The notes under the pieces are model-generated. The model made no database searches, was not told the origin of the DNA, and saw only the letters and a list, made by a program, of their open reading frames with translations. Positions 9,135 to 16,235 of a stretch of DNA of 29,832 bases are shown here, in pieces; the first letter of the stretch is position 1; every line of letters starts with the position of its first letter. A program made the position numbers and the translations under genes. Where the stretch lies: positions 1-29,832 of the forward strand of contig CAMAHO010000006.1 of NCBI GenBank assembly GCA_945834545.1, read 5' to 3'. Source of the DNA: an uncultured Lachnospiraceae bacterium. GTDB lineage: Bacteria > Bacillota > Clostridia > Lachnospirales > Lachnospiraceae.

Positions 9135-9650
9135 ATGGAGGCAAAGAAGGAAACGAAGGAATTAAAAAAACAAAAATATGTAACCTTTATGTCCGGTAAG
9201 GAATACTTTGGTCTTAAGATTGAATGTGTCAATGAAATCATTGTGGCACAGGAGATAACAGCCATTCCGGAGACAGAGGATTATATTAAGGGTCTGATCA
9301 ATCTGAGAGGAAAGATTATTCCGGTCATCGATGTGAGACTGCGATTTAAACAGGAGCCCTTTGAGTACAATGACAGAACCTGTATTATCGTAATCACTGT
9401 ACAGAATACGGTTGTCGGTCTGATTGTGGAAAAGATTGCTGAGGTGGTAGAGATTGACGAGGAGAATCTGCTTCCCTCACCTACCATAGGCAAGCTGGAA
9501 AAAACCCAAAAGGACAGATATGTCTACGCAATCGGTAAGGTAGGAGACTCGGTAAAGCTTTTACTGGATCCGGAAAAACTGTTGCACGATGATATGAAGA
9601 CCTTGGAAAGTGCCTACGAGGATGATGCGAAAGACGATTCAAATGAATAG
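9135..9650 (+). CDS. cheW: CheW receptor-kinase coupling protein
   Basis: A single CheW domain of about 171 residues that links the methyl-accepting receptor to CheA. Typical features are YVTFMSGKEYFGLKIECVNEI, then INLRGKIIPVIDVRLRF, and VGLIVEKIAEVV. The start is uncertain. An ATG at 9120 is in frame but has almost no spacing from the nearest purine tract. The ATG at 9135 has AGGA three bases upstream and is chosen here. The difference is only five residues. The C-terminus is acidic. The gene lies between cheA and the receptor, in the standard order. Confidence 0.93.
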   Translation: MEAKKETKELKKQKYVTFMSGKEYFGLKIECVNEIIVAQEITAIPETEDYIKGLINLRGKIIPVIDVRLRFKQEPFEYNDRTCIIVITVQNTVVGLIVEKIAEVVEIDEENLLPSPTIGKLEKTQKDRYVYAIGKVGDSVKLLLDPEKLLHDDMKTLESAYEDDAKDDSNE

Positions 9651-9666
9651 AAAAGAGGGGACAAAT

Positions 9667-11019
9667 ATGAAACTGTGGAAAAATATGTCAATCAGAAAGA
9701 AATTAATCATTAGTTACAGCCTGGTAACCTATCTGATCATAGGAGCCAACATCTGCGGCTACATCTGCACCACAAAGATGCTGACAGCTGAAAACAAAGA
9801 GTTTTATAAGCATTTAGAAGGCTGGGCAGGGTTGTTTATCTTGCTGCTTTCCTTAGTTACCGTTATTTTTATTGGCTTGGATGTGATTCGTTCCATCCGC
9901 AAGTCCATTCAAGATTTGACAGATGCTTCCAAGAAGCTGGCTCAGGGCGATAATGATATATTCATCGAAAAAAGCAATAATGATGAATTTGGTGTTCTGG
10001 TGGACCAGTTCAATCAGATGATTGAAAACAACAAAGAGGAAACTCGCGTCGTCAGGGCTGTGGCAGAGGGAAATCTGACCGTAGAAATCGTACCTAAGTC
10101 AGAGGTTGATATTTTAGGAAATTCTATTAAGAAGCTGGTAGAGACCAACAGAAAATCTCTATCCAGTATTGATGATGCGGCCGGCTCTGTTATGGTCAGC
10201 GCCTCTGAGGTAGCGGCAGCGTCTGAATCACTGGCTCAGGGCTCCACAGAGCAGGCCAGCGCCATTGAGGAGATCACAGCTTCCATTGATGATGTAGCCG
10301 GTAAGACAAAGCAGAATGCAAGAGAAGCAGAGCTTGCTGCTGGCAAGATGAGAGACGCCATTGCAAGCATGAGCAAAGGCAATCAGAGTATGAACCAGAT
10401 GGTTGAAGCAATGTCGGATATTAACGCTGCAAGTGAGAACATCTCAAAGATTATCAAGGTAATCGATGACATAGCGTTCCAGACCAACATTTTGGCTCTG
10501 AATGCAGCCGTTGAGGCAGCAAGAGCAGGGGAAGCAGGTATGGGCTTTGCCGTTGTAGCAGAGGAAGTCAGAAATCTGGCTGCGAAGAGCTCTCAGGCTG
10601 CAGCAGAGACAGCAGAATTAATCGAGCAGACAATCAAGAAGATTCATGTAGGCTCCGGTATTGCTTCTGAGACAGCAAGAGCTCTGGAGGAAATCAGTGA
10701 GGTTGTCACAGAGAGTGAAGGCATTGTCAACAGCATCGCGGAATCCTCCGGATACCAGGCAAATGCTATGGAACAGATTGACCAGGCTGTAGGACAGGTA
10801 TCTACTGTTGTACAGACTAATTCCGCTACCAGCCAGCAGTGTGCAGCTGCCAGTGAGGAGTTATCCAACCAGGCAAAGCATATGAGAAGTATGCTGAGCG
10901 TGTACGAGCTGGGTAAGGGTACAAAGGCGGCAGATGGTGAGTATCACTATACACCCGCAGAGAATGCAGACAGAAATGAGCAGATTATTTCTCTTGGAGG
11001 CTCTTTCGGAAAATATTAA
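9667..11019 (+). CDS. Methyl-accepting chemotaxis protein with minimal external loop
   Basis: Protein of 450 residues. The ATG at 9667 has AGAGGGG six bases upstream; the frame is also open further upstream, but that part overlaps cheW. Two hydrophobic segments, about 13-34 and 53-71, are separated by only about 18 residues, so no extracytoplasmic ligand domain exists. A HAMP domain follows (ends near DEFGVLVDQFNQM), then a second HAMP-like stretch (VVRAVAEGNLTVEIV). The signalling domain has the highly conserved tip (IDDIAFQTNILALNAAVEAARAGE, written here as two motifs: IDDIAFQTNILALN and AAVEAARAGE). There is no C-terminal CheR/CheB-docking pentapeptide. The input is probably membrane state, a cytoplasmic signal, or a partner protein rather than a classical attractant. 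Confidence 0.93.
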   Translation: MKLWKNMSIRKKLIISYSLVTYLIIGANICGYICTTKMLTAENKEFYKHLEGWAGLFILLLSLVTVIFIGLDVIRSIRKSIQDLTDASKKLAQGDNDIFIEKSNNDEFGVLVDQFNQMIENNKEETRVVRAVAEGNLTVEIVPKSEVDILGNSIKKLVETNRKSLSSIDDAAGSVMVSASEVAAASESLAQGSTEQASAIEEITASIDDVAGKTKQNAREAELAAGKMRDAIASMSKGNQSMNQMVEAMSDINAASENISKIIKVIDDIAFQTNILALNAAVEAARAGEAGMGFAVVAEEVRNLAAKSSQAAAETAELIEQTIKKIHVGSGIASETARALEEISEVVTESEGIVNSIAESSGYQANAMEQIDQAVGQVSTVVQTNSATSQQCAAASEELSNQAKHMRSMLSVYELGKGTKAADGEYHYTPAENADRNEQIISLGGSFGKY

Positions 11020-11036
11020 GATGTAGGAGGCAAGAC

Positions 11037-11393
11037 ATGGCAAAGATTTTGGTGGTAGATGACGCTGCTTTCCTTAGAATGTCATTGAAGAAAATTTTGG
11101 CTGCAGAGGACCATATGATATATGAGGCTTCCAATGGAGTAGAGGCAATTACTCTGTATCAGGAGATTCGTCCGGATGTGGTGACTATGGATATCACCAT
11201 GCCGGATATGGATGGACTGGAGGCTTTAAAGAGATTAAAACAGATTGACCCGGGAGCAAAGGTGATTATGTGCTCGGCTATGGGGCAGCAGGATAAGGTG
11301 GTTACGGCAATCCAGAATGGAGCCATAGACTTTATTGCAAAACCTTTTCAGGGAGACCGTGTCATTGCTGCTGTTCAAAGGGCATTACGGTAA
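11037..11393 (+). CDS. cheY: CheY chemotaxis response regulator
   Basis: Single receiver domain of 118 residues, a classic CheY length. The acidic pair is VDDA, the acceptor is Asp52 (TMDITMPDMDG), the switch residue Ser is in MCSAMG and Lys is in FIAKPF. The ribosome binding site AGGAGG is ideal, six bases before the ATG. It ends the operon, 53 bases before a hairpin terminator. It resembles the CheY of motile Gram-positive bacteria more than the receiver at 6516. CheA should phosphorylate it. The target could be a flagellar switch encoded elsewhere or another output. Confidence 0.93.
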   Translation: MAKILVVDDAAFLRMSLKKILAAEDHMIYEASNGVEAITLYQEIRPDVVTMDITMPDMDGLEALKRLKQIDPGAKVIMCSAMGQQDKVVTAIQNGAIDFIAKPFQGDRVIAAVQRALR

Positions 11394-11445
11394 GTGCCGT
11401 GAGATAGTATGATTGGCGCATTTGGATAAATTATATGTGTATAAG

Positions 11446-11484
11446 GCCTGCTTTCTGTACAGAAGGCAGGCGTTGTATTGTTGA
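11446..11484 (+). terminator. Hairpin terminator of the chemosensory operon
   Basis: An 11-bp stem (arms 11446-11456 and 11461-11471, one G-T pair) encloses the four-base loop GTAC. A T-rich but interrupted tail (GTTGTATTGTTG) follows. The stem is strong and the tail imperfect, so some readthrough into the cysteine synthase gene is possible. Confidence 0.75.
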
Positions 11485-11501
11485 TACCTACACTGGTATC
11501 A
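11482..11501. promoter_or_regulatory. Perfect inverted repeat just before the cysK ribosome binding site
   Basis: TGATACC (11482-11488) and GGTATCA (11495-11501) form a perfect 7-bp inverted repeat with a six-base spacer. It lies between the terminator and the AGGA ribosome binding site at 11509. It could be an operator for a dimeric repressor or a small leader hairpin. No convincing promoter was found in this short gap. Confidence 0.4.
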
Positions 11502-11516
11502 GGAAAGCAGGAAAAG

Positions 11517-12446
11517 ATGGTTTACAATAATGTTTTAGAGGCGGTGGGACATACGCCTATGATTCGTCTGAATCGAATGGTGGATGAAGACAGCGCAGAG
11601 GTGCTGGTCAAGTTTGAAAGCGTGAATATCGGCGGTTCCATCAAGACCAGAACAGCACTGAACATGATTTTGGAAGCAGAGAAGGAAGGACTGATTCACG
11701 AGGATACGATTATTGTGGAGCCTACCAGCGGTAATCAGGGCATAGGACTGGCTCTGGTAGGAGCAGTCAGAGGGTATCGCACCATCATCATCATGCCGGA
11801 TTCCGTCAGCGAGGAGAGAAGGAAGCTGGTAAAGCATTATGGGGCTCAGGTCAAGCTGATTCACGATGCCGGTGACATTGGGGCGTGCATTGATGAATGT
11901 TTGCAGACGGCACTGCGCATGGCTAAAAAAGACCCCAAGGTGTTTGTGCCTCAGCAGTTTACCAATATCAATAATGTAATGGCACACAAAAATCATACCG
12001 CTCTGGAGATTATGGAGCAGGTGGCAGGAAGGATTGACGGTTTCTGCTCCGGTATCGGCACGGGAGGGACTCTGACCGGAATTGGAGAGGTGTTAAAGGC
12101 GCAAAATCCGAATTTGGAGATTTGGGCTGTGGAACCGGAGAATGCAGCGATTTTAGCCGGCGGTACCATAGGTACCCATATTCAGATGGGAATCGGGGAT
12201 GGGATTATTCCGGAGATTTTGAATAAGGAAATCTATGATGACATTTATATTGTTACGGATGAAGAGGCATTAACTACCTCCAAGCGCCTGGCCAGGGAGG
12301 AAGGCCTTATGTGCGGTATCTCCAGCGGCACCAATGTGGCGGCAGCTTTAAAGCTAGCCAAAAAGCTGGGCAAGGGCAAGCGGGTGGTAACAATCTTGCC
12401 GGATACCGCCGAGCGTTATTTTTCCACGGAACTATTTTTAGAGTAA
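11517..12446 (+). CDS. cysK: CysK-family PLP enzyme (O-acetylserine sulfhydrylase type)
   Basis: Protein of 309 residues, normal for CysK. It is expected to make cysteine from O-acetylserine and sulfide in the cytoplasm. The ATG at 11517 is chosen because AGGA lies four bases upstream; an upstream in-frame TTG at 11478 falls in the terminator. The PLP lysine is Lys43 in GGSIKTR. The substrate loop is EPTSGNQG and the phosphate-binding loop GIGTGGTLTG; SSGTN lies near the C-terminus. Two family positions are altered: KDR is KTR and SGNTG is SGNQG. These changes occur in some clostridial homologues, so exact substrate use (cystathionine beta-synthase-like or another beta-replacement) is less sure than the fold. 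Confidence 0.88.
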   Translation: MVYNNVLEAVGHTPMIRLNRMVDEDSAEVLVKFESVNIGGSIKTRTALNMILEAEKEGLIHEDTIIVEPTSGNQGIGLALVGAVRGYRTIIIMPDSVSEERRKLVKHYGAQVKLIHDAGDIGACIDECLQTALRMAKKDPKVFVPQQFTNINNVMAHKNHTALEIMEQVAGRIDGFCSGIGTGGTLTGIGEVLKAQNPNLEIWAVEPENAAILAGGTIGTHIQMGIGDGIIPEILNKEIYDDIYIVTDEEALTTSKRLAREEGLMCGISSGTNVAAALKLAKKLGKGKRVVTILPDTAERYFSTELFLE

Positions 12447-12464
12447 AGAAGAAAGTAATTAACC

Positions 12465-13010
12465 ATGCTATATATTATGCGACACGGGAAAACCGATTGG
12501 AATGAACAGTACAGGCTCCAGGGAAGAACCGACATCCCCTTAAATGAAGAGGGCATAAGGATGGCACAGGAGGCAGCAGTAAAATACAAGGAGATACCCT
12601 TTGACATCTGTTTTGTCTCCCCACTCTTAAGAGCCAGAAAAACAGCAGAGCTTTTGCTTGCCGGACGGAAAGTGGATATCGTCCCGGACGATAGGCTACA
12701 GGAAATCAGCTTTGGCAAATATGAGGGAACTCGGAATGTGTTTCAACATCCCGAATGTCCAATTTATAATTTTTTTCAAGACCCAACCCACTATAGAGCA
12801 GTGGATGGAGCTGAAAGCTATGAGGAATTGTTCGCCAGGACAGGAGAGTTTCTGCAGGAAAGAGTGATGCCTCTCTTGGCAGAGGACAAAACGGTTTTGA
12901 TTGTGGGCCATGGGGCGATGAACAATTCCATCATTAGCAGGCTTCGGGGGATTCCTCTGGAACGGTTCTGGGAGACAGCAATACCCAATTGCGAATTGAT
13001 TCAGGTGTAG
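12465..13010 (+). CDS. Histidine phosphatase family protein (phosphoglycerate mutase-like)
   Basis: Protein of 181 residues. The RHG motif (MRHGKTDWN, His7) provides the phosphohistidine. The second catalytic His is His149 in VGHGAMN, with Arg in SPLLRARKTAELL and the acid in the QEISFGKYEG segment. Proteins of this size (GpmB/CobC-like) are usually phosphatases with broad or unknown substrates rather than glycolytic mutases. It starts 18 bases after the cysK-family gene and is probably co-transcribed with it. The ribosome binding site is weak (purine-rich AAAGAAGAAAG). The physiological substrate is unknown. Confidence 0.87.
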   Translation: MLYIMRHGKTDWNEQYRLQGRTDIPLNEEGIRMAQEAAVKYKEIPFDICFVSPLLRARKTAELLLAGRKVDIVPDDRLQEISFGKYEGTRNVFQHPECPIYNFFQDPTHYRAVDGAESYEELFARTGEFLQERVMPLLAEDKTVLIVGHGAMNNSIISRLRGIPLERFWETAIPNCELIQV

Positions 13011-13057
13011 GACCACCGTCCCCGATGGTCCGCCCAAATTACCGTCCCCAGTGGCCC
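13010..13057. repeat. Short GC-rich tandem-like repeat with GGACCA/TGGTCC palindrome
   Basis: ACCGTCCCC occurs twice (13015-13023 and 13041-13049), 26 bases apart and followed by similar bases (GATGGTCC and AGTGGCCC). The first copy sits inside an inverted repeat, GGACCA (13010-13015) and TGGTCC (13026-13031). The block starts at the stop codon of the phosphatase-family gene and ends just before the hisS promoter. It could be a degraded intergenic repeat element or a weak terminator without a T-tract. Confidence 0.55.
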
Positions 13058-13059
13058 AC

Positions 13060-13088
13060 TTGACAGCATATGGAAAAACATTTATGAT
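13060..13088 (+). promoter_or_regulatory. Sigma-A type promoter of hisS-aspS
   Basis: TTGACA (13060-13065) and TATGAT (13083-13088) are separated by exactly 17 bases. Transcription should begin near 13095, about 28 bases before the hisS ATG. The promoter lies inside a longer open frame that begins at 13051, which argues that translation starts at 13123. The leader is too short for a T-box. Confidence 0.82.
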
Positions 13089-13122
13089 AAGTGGATTAGA
13101 AAGCGAAGAAAAGAGGAAATAC

Positions 13123-14388
13123 ATGGCACTTAGTAAGAAACCAACCACGGGGATGAAGGAGATTCTCCCCAGAGAAATGGAAATCAGAGATTATGTGATT
13201 CGTGTGATAAAGGATACCTATGGGAAGTTTGGGTTTTCGTCCATAGAAACTCCTTGTGTAGAGAATATTGCCAACCTGTGCAGCAAGCAGGGGGGAGATA
13301 ATGAGAAACTGATTTTTAAGATCCTGAAAAGAGGAGAAAAGCTGAATCTGGAGACTGCAAAGTCAGAGGAGGATTTGGTGGACAGTGGTCTGCGCTATGA
13401 TTTGACAGTACCATTAGTTCGCTTTTATTCCAACAATGCTGCGAACCTGCCTACTCCCTTTAAGGCCCTTCAGATTGGAAATGTCTGGAGAGCGGACAGA
13501 CCTCAGAGGGGTAGATATCGTCAGTTTATGCAGTGTGATATCGATATTTTAGGGGAAGCCTCCAATCTGGCCGAGATAGAATTGATTTTGGCAACAACCA
13601 CCACCATCAGCAAGCTGGGCTTCAAGGGCTTTCAGATCCGAATCAATGACAGACGAATCCTGAAGGCAATGGCAGCCTATGCAGGCTTTCAGGAAGCGGA
13701 TTATGACGGCATCTTTATCACCCTGGATAAGATGGATAAGATTGGAACGGATGGTGTCAGAGCAGAGCTCTTGGAGAGAGGCTATGGAGATGAGGCACAG
13801 TGTGATACATACCTGGACCTTTTTGCCATGGTAGAAACAGCTGAGAATCCTATTGCCGCCCTCATGGACAAGGTAGGAGAGTTCCTGGATGCGGAGGTGA
13901 TGGCTTCCTTTACGGAGATTGTAGAGAGCGTAAGGGCTACCAAGGCAGATACCTTTGAATTGGTATTTGACCCTACCCTGGTGCGTGGCATGAGCTATTA
14001 TACAGGGACTATCTTCGAGATTGCCATGCCTGAGTTTGGCGGAAGCTGCGGAGGCGGTGGCCGTTATGATAAGATGATTGGAAAATTTACCGGAACAGAT
14101 GTGCCCGCCTGCGGCTTTTCCATTGGCTTTGAGCGAATAGTACTTCTCTTATTAGAGAGTGGCTTCCAGATTCCTAATGAGGAAAAGAAGGTTGCTTACC
14201 TAATCGAGAAGGGAGTAAAGGGACAAGCTCTCTGCGACATTATAGCGAAGGCTCAGGAAGAGCGAAAGACCGGAGTGAAGGTCTTGGTAGAGCGTATGAA
14301 TAAGAATAAGAAATTCCAGAAGGAACAGCTTCAAAAGGAAGGTTATGTGGACTTTGTGGAGTTTTATAAGGATCCTATCAAAAAATAG
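13123..14388 (+). CDS. hisS: Histidyl-tRNA synthetase
   Basis: Protein of 421 residues that charges tRNA-His. The ATG at 13123 has AGAGGA five bases upstream and lies downstream of the promoter. Class II features are present: motif 2 (RADRPQRGRYRQF), the histidine-specific motif LVRGMSYYTGTIFE, the glycine-rich GGSCGGGGRYD and motif 3 (GFSIGFER, about residues 333-340). The QCDIDILG segment after motif 2 places it in the QCD.D type rather than the E. coli type. The C-terminal anticodon-binding region after motif 3 is only about 75 residues, shorter than the usual 95-100, with no frameshift visible. aspS follows after 17 bases, an order common in Firmicutes. HisZ is unlikely because the histidine-specific motif is intact. 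Confidence 0.94.
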   Translation: MALSKKPTTGMKEILPREMEIRDYVIRVIKDTYGKFGFSSIETPCVENIANLCSKQGGDNEKLIFKILKRGEKLNLETAKSEEDLVDSGLRYDLTVPLVRFYSNNAANLPTPFKALQIGNVWRADRPQRGRYRQFMQCDIDILGEASNLAEIELILATTTTISKLGFKGFQIRINDRRILKAMAAYAGFQEADYDGIFITLDKMDKIGTDGVRAELLERGYGDEAQCDTYLDLFAMVETAENPIAALMDKVGEFLDAEVMASFTEIVESVRATKADTFELVFDPTLVRGMSYYTGTIFEIAMPEFGGSCGGGGRYDKMIGKFTGTDVPACGFSIGFERIVLLLLESGFQIPNEEKKVAYLIEKGVKGQALCDIIAKAQEERKTGVKVLVERMNKNKKFQKEQLQKEGYVDFVEFYKDPIKK

Positions 14389-14405
14389 ACCGGGAGGAAA
14401 TTAAT

Positions 14406-16196
14406 ATGGCAGAATCAATGAAGGGACTGAAGAGAACCTGTCGCTGCGGCGAGGTTACTTCTGCGATGATTGGACAGACCATCACGGTTATGGGCTGGGT
14501 TCAGAAGCAGAGAAATAAAGGCGGAATTGTTTTTGTAGATATGAGAGACCGGGCAGGTATTCTGCAGGTCATCTTTGAGGAAGAGTATTGCGGCAACGAG
14601 AACTTTGAAAAAGCAGGGAAGTTAAGAAGTGAGTTTGTCATTGCCGTCACCGGTGAGGTGTTAAAGAGAGAGGGTGCCAGTAATGACAACCTGGCAACCG
14701 GTGATATCGAGGTGAAGGCTGCTTCCGTGCGTATTTTGTCCGAGGCCTTAACGCCCCCCTTCCCGATTGAAGCAGATTCCAAGACCAAGGAGGAGCTTCG
14801 CTTAAAGTATCGATATCTGGATCTGAGAAGACCGGATATTCAGAAGAATATTATGCTTAGAAGCCGCATTACCAATACCATGAGGAGCTTTTTATGTGAG
14901 GAAGGCTTCTTGGAGATTGAGACCCCTATTTTGAATAAGTCTACCCCTGAGGGAGCAAGAGATTATCTGGTTCCCAGCCGTATTCATCCGGGTTGCTTCT
15001 ATGCGCTGCCTCAATCACCACAGATTTTTAAGCAGTTGTTAATGTGCTCTGGTTATGACCGTTATTTCCAGGTAGCAAGATGCTTTCGAGATGAGGACCT
15101 TCGTGCTGACCGACAGCCGGAGTTTACCCAGGTGGATTTGGAAATGTCCTTTGTGGATGTGGAGGATGTCATTGACGCAACGGAGCGCATGATTGCAAGA
15201 GTATGTAAGGAGGCCATTGGCCTGGAGGTGGAGCTTCCCATCAAGCGTATGACCTGGGATGAGGCTATGAATCGTTTTGGTTCAGACAAGCCGGACACCC
15301 GTTTTGGCATGGAGCTTGTGGATGTGTCTGAGGTGGTAAAGGGCTGTGGTTTCGGTGTCTTCACCTCAGCGTTAGAGAATGGCGGAAGTGTTCGCGGTAT
15401 TACCGTGAAGGGTCAGGCGGAAATGCCCAGAAAGAAAATCGACGCGCTGGTAGATTTTGCAAAGGGCTACGGCGCTAAGGGTCTGGCTTATCTGTCCGTG
15501 ATGCCGGATGGAAGCTACAAGTCCTCCTTTGCTAAGTTTATGACAGAGGAAGAATTGAAAAATCTGGTGGCAGAGATGAAGGCAGAGCCGGGAGACCTGA
15601 TTTTGCTTGCAGCCGATAAGCTTAAGATTGTATGGTCTGTGCTGGGTGCTCTTCGTATTGAAGTGGCGAAGCAATTGGATATGATAGATAATGACAGGTT
15701 TAACTTCCTTTGGGTTACCCAGTTCCCTCAGTTTGAGTGGAGCGATGAGGAGGAGAGATTTGTTGCCATGCATCATCCTTTTACCATGCCTATGGAGGAG
15801 GATCTTCCCATGCTGGAAACCGACCCCGGTAAGGTGCGGGCAAAGGCTTATGACATTGTATTAAACGGTGTGGAGCTTGGCGGCGGAAGCGTCCGTATCT
15901 TCCAGAATGATGTACAGGAGAGGATGTTTGAAGCCCTTGGCTTTACCAAGGAAAAGGCTCATGAGCAGTTTGGCTTCCTTCTGGATGCATTCCAGTATGG
16001 AGTACCCCCTCACGCAGGACTTGCCATTGGACTGGACCGTTTTGTCATGCTTTTAGTGAAAGCAGACAACATTCGTGAGGTCATTGCCTTCCCCAAGGTA
16101 AAGGATGCTTCCTGTCTTATGACTGAGGCTCCCGGAAGAGTGGAGGATTCTCAGCTGGAGGAATTGTATCTGTCTTTAATTCCTGTAGAGGAGTAA
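14406..16196 (+). CDS. aspS: Aspartyl-tRNA synthetase, bacterial type
   Basis: Protein of 596 residues, the normal bacterial length including the GAD insert. It charges tRNA-Asp. The N-terminal OB-fold anticodon domain (VMGWVQKQRNKGGIVFVDMRDR) is followed by the class II core: motif 1 before LEIETPILNKSTPEGARDY, and motif 2 (FRDEDLRADRQPEFTQVD). The GAD insert spans roughly residues 290-420, and motif 3 is GLAIGLDRFVML. The ribosome binding site GGGAGG lies eight bases before the ATG. It is co-transcribed with hisS and ends at a strong hairpin two bases after its stop. Whether it also charges tRNA-Asn cannot be judged without knowing whether the genome has asnS or gatCAB. Confidence 0.97.
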   Translation: MAESMKGLKRTCRCGEVTSAMIGQTITVMGWVQKQRNKGGIVFVDMRDRAGILQVIFEEEYCGNENFEKAGKLRSEFVIAVTGEVLKREGASNDNLATGDIEVKAASVRILSEALTPPFPIEADSKTKEELRLKYRYLDLRRPDIQKNIMLRSRITNTMRSFLCEEGFLEIETPILNKSTPEGARDYLVPSRIHPGCFYALPQSPQIFKQLLMCSGYDRYFQVARCFRDEDLRADRQPEFTQVDLEMSFVDVEDVIDATERMIARVCKEAIGLEVELPIKRMTWDEAMNRFGSDKPDTRFGMELVDVSEVVKGCGFGVFTSALENGGSVRGITVKGQAEMPRKKIDALVDFAKGYGAKGLAYLSVMPDGSYKSSFAKFMTEEELKNLVAEMKAEPGDLILLAADKLKIVWSVLGALRIEVAKQLDMIDNDRFNFLWVTQFPQFEWSDEEERFVAMHHPFTMPMEEDLPMLETDPGKVRAKAYDIVLNGVELGGGSVRIFQNDVQERMFEALGFTKEKAHEQFGFLLDAFQYGVPPHAGLAIGLDRFVMLLVKADNIREVIAFPKVKDASCLMTEAPGRVEDSQLEELYLSLIPVEE

Positions 16197-16197
16197 G

Positions 16198-16224
16198 AAA
16201 AAAGTGTGCTTTGCACACTTTTTT
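16198..16224. terminator. Perfect hairpin terminator after aspS
   Basis: Twelve perfect base pairs (arms 16198-16209 and 16213-16224) flank the loop TTT, with A6 on the left and T6 on the right. This is a classic intrinsic terminator and would work in both directions. It ends 11 bases before the next ATG, so the next operon needs readthrough or its own poorly defined promoter. Confidence 0.92.
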
Positions 16225-16235
16225 CGCGTAAAGCT

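Noticed and set aside
9610..9666. Extended N-terminus of the chemoreceptor
   Set aside because: It overlaps the end of cheW and lacks a ribosome binding site; AGAGGGG precedes 9667.
13010..13057. CRISPR array
   Set aside because: Only two imperfect copies of nine bases, no regular spacers and no cas genes.
13051..13122. Extended N-terminus of HisRS
   Set aside because: The extension carries the promoter TTGACA-17-TATGAT and has no ribosome binding site; 13123 has both signals and the usual HisRS start.
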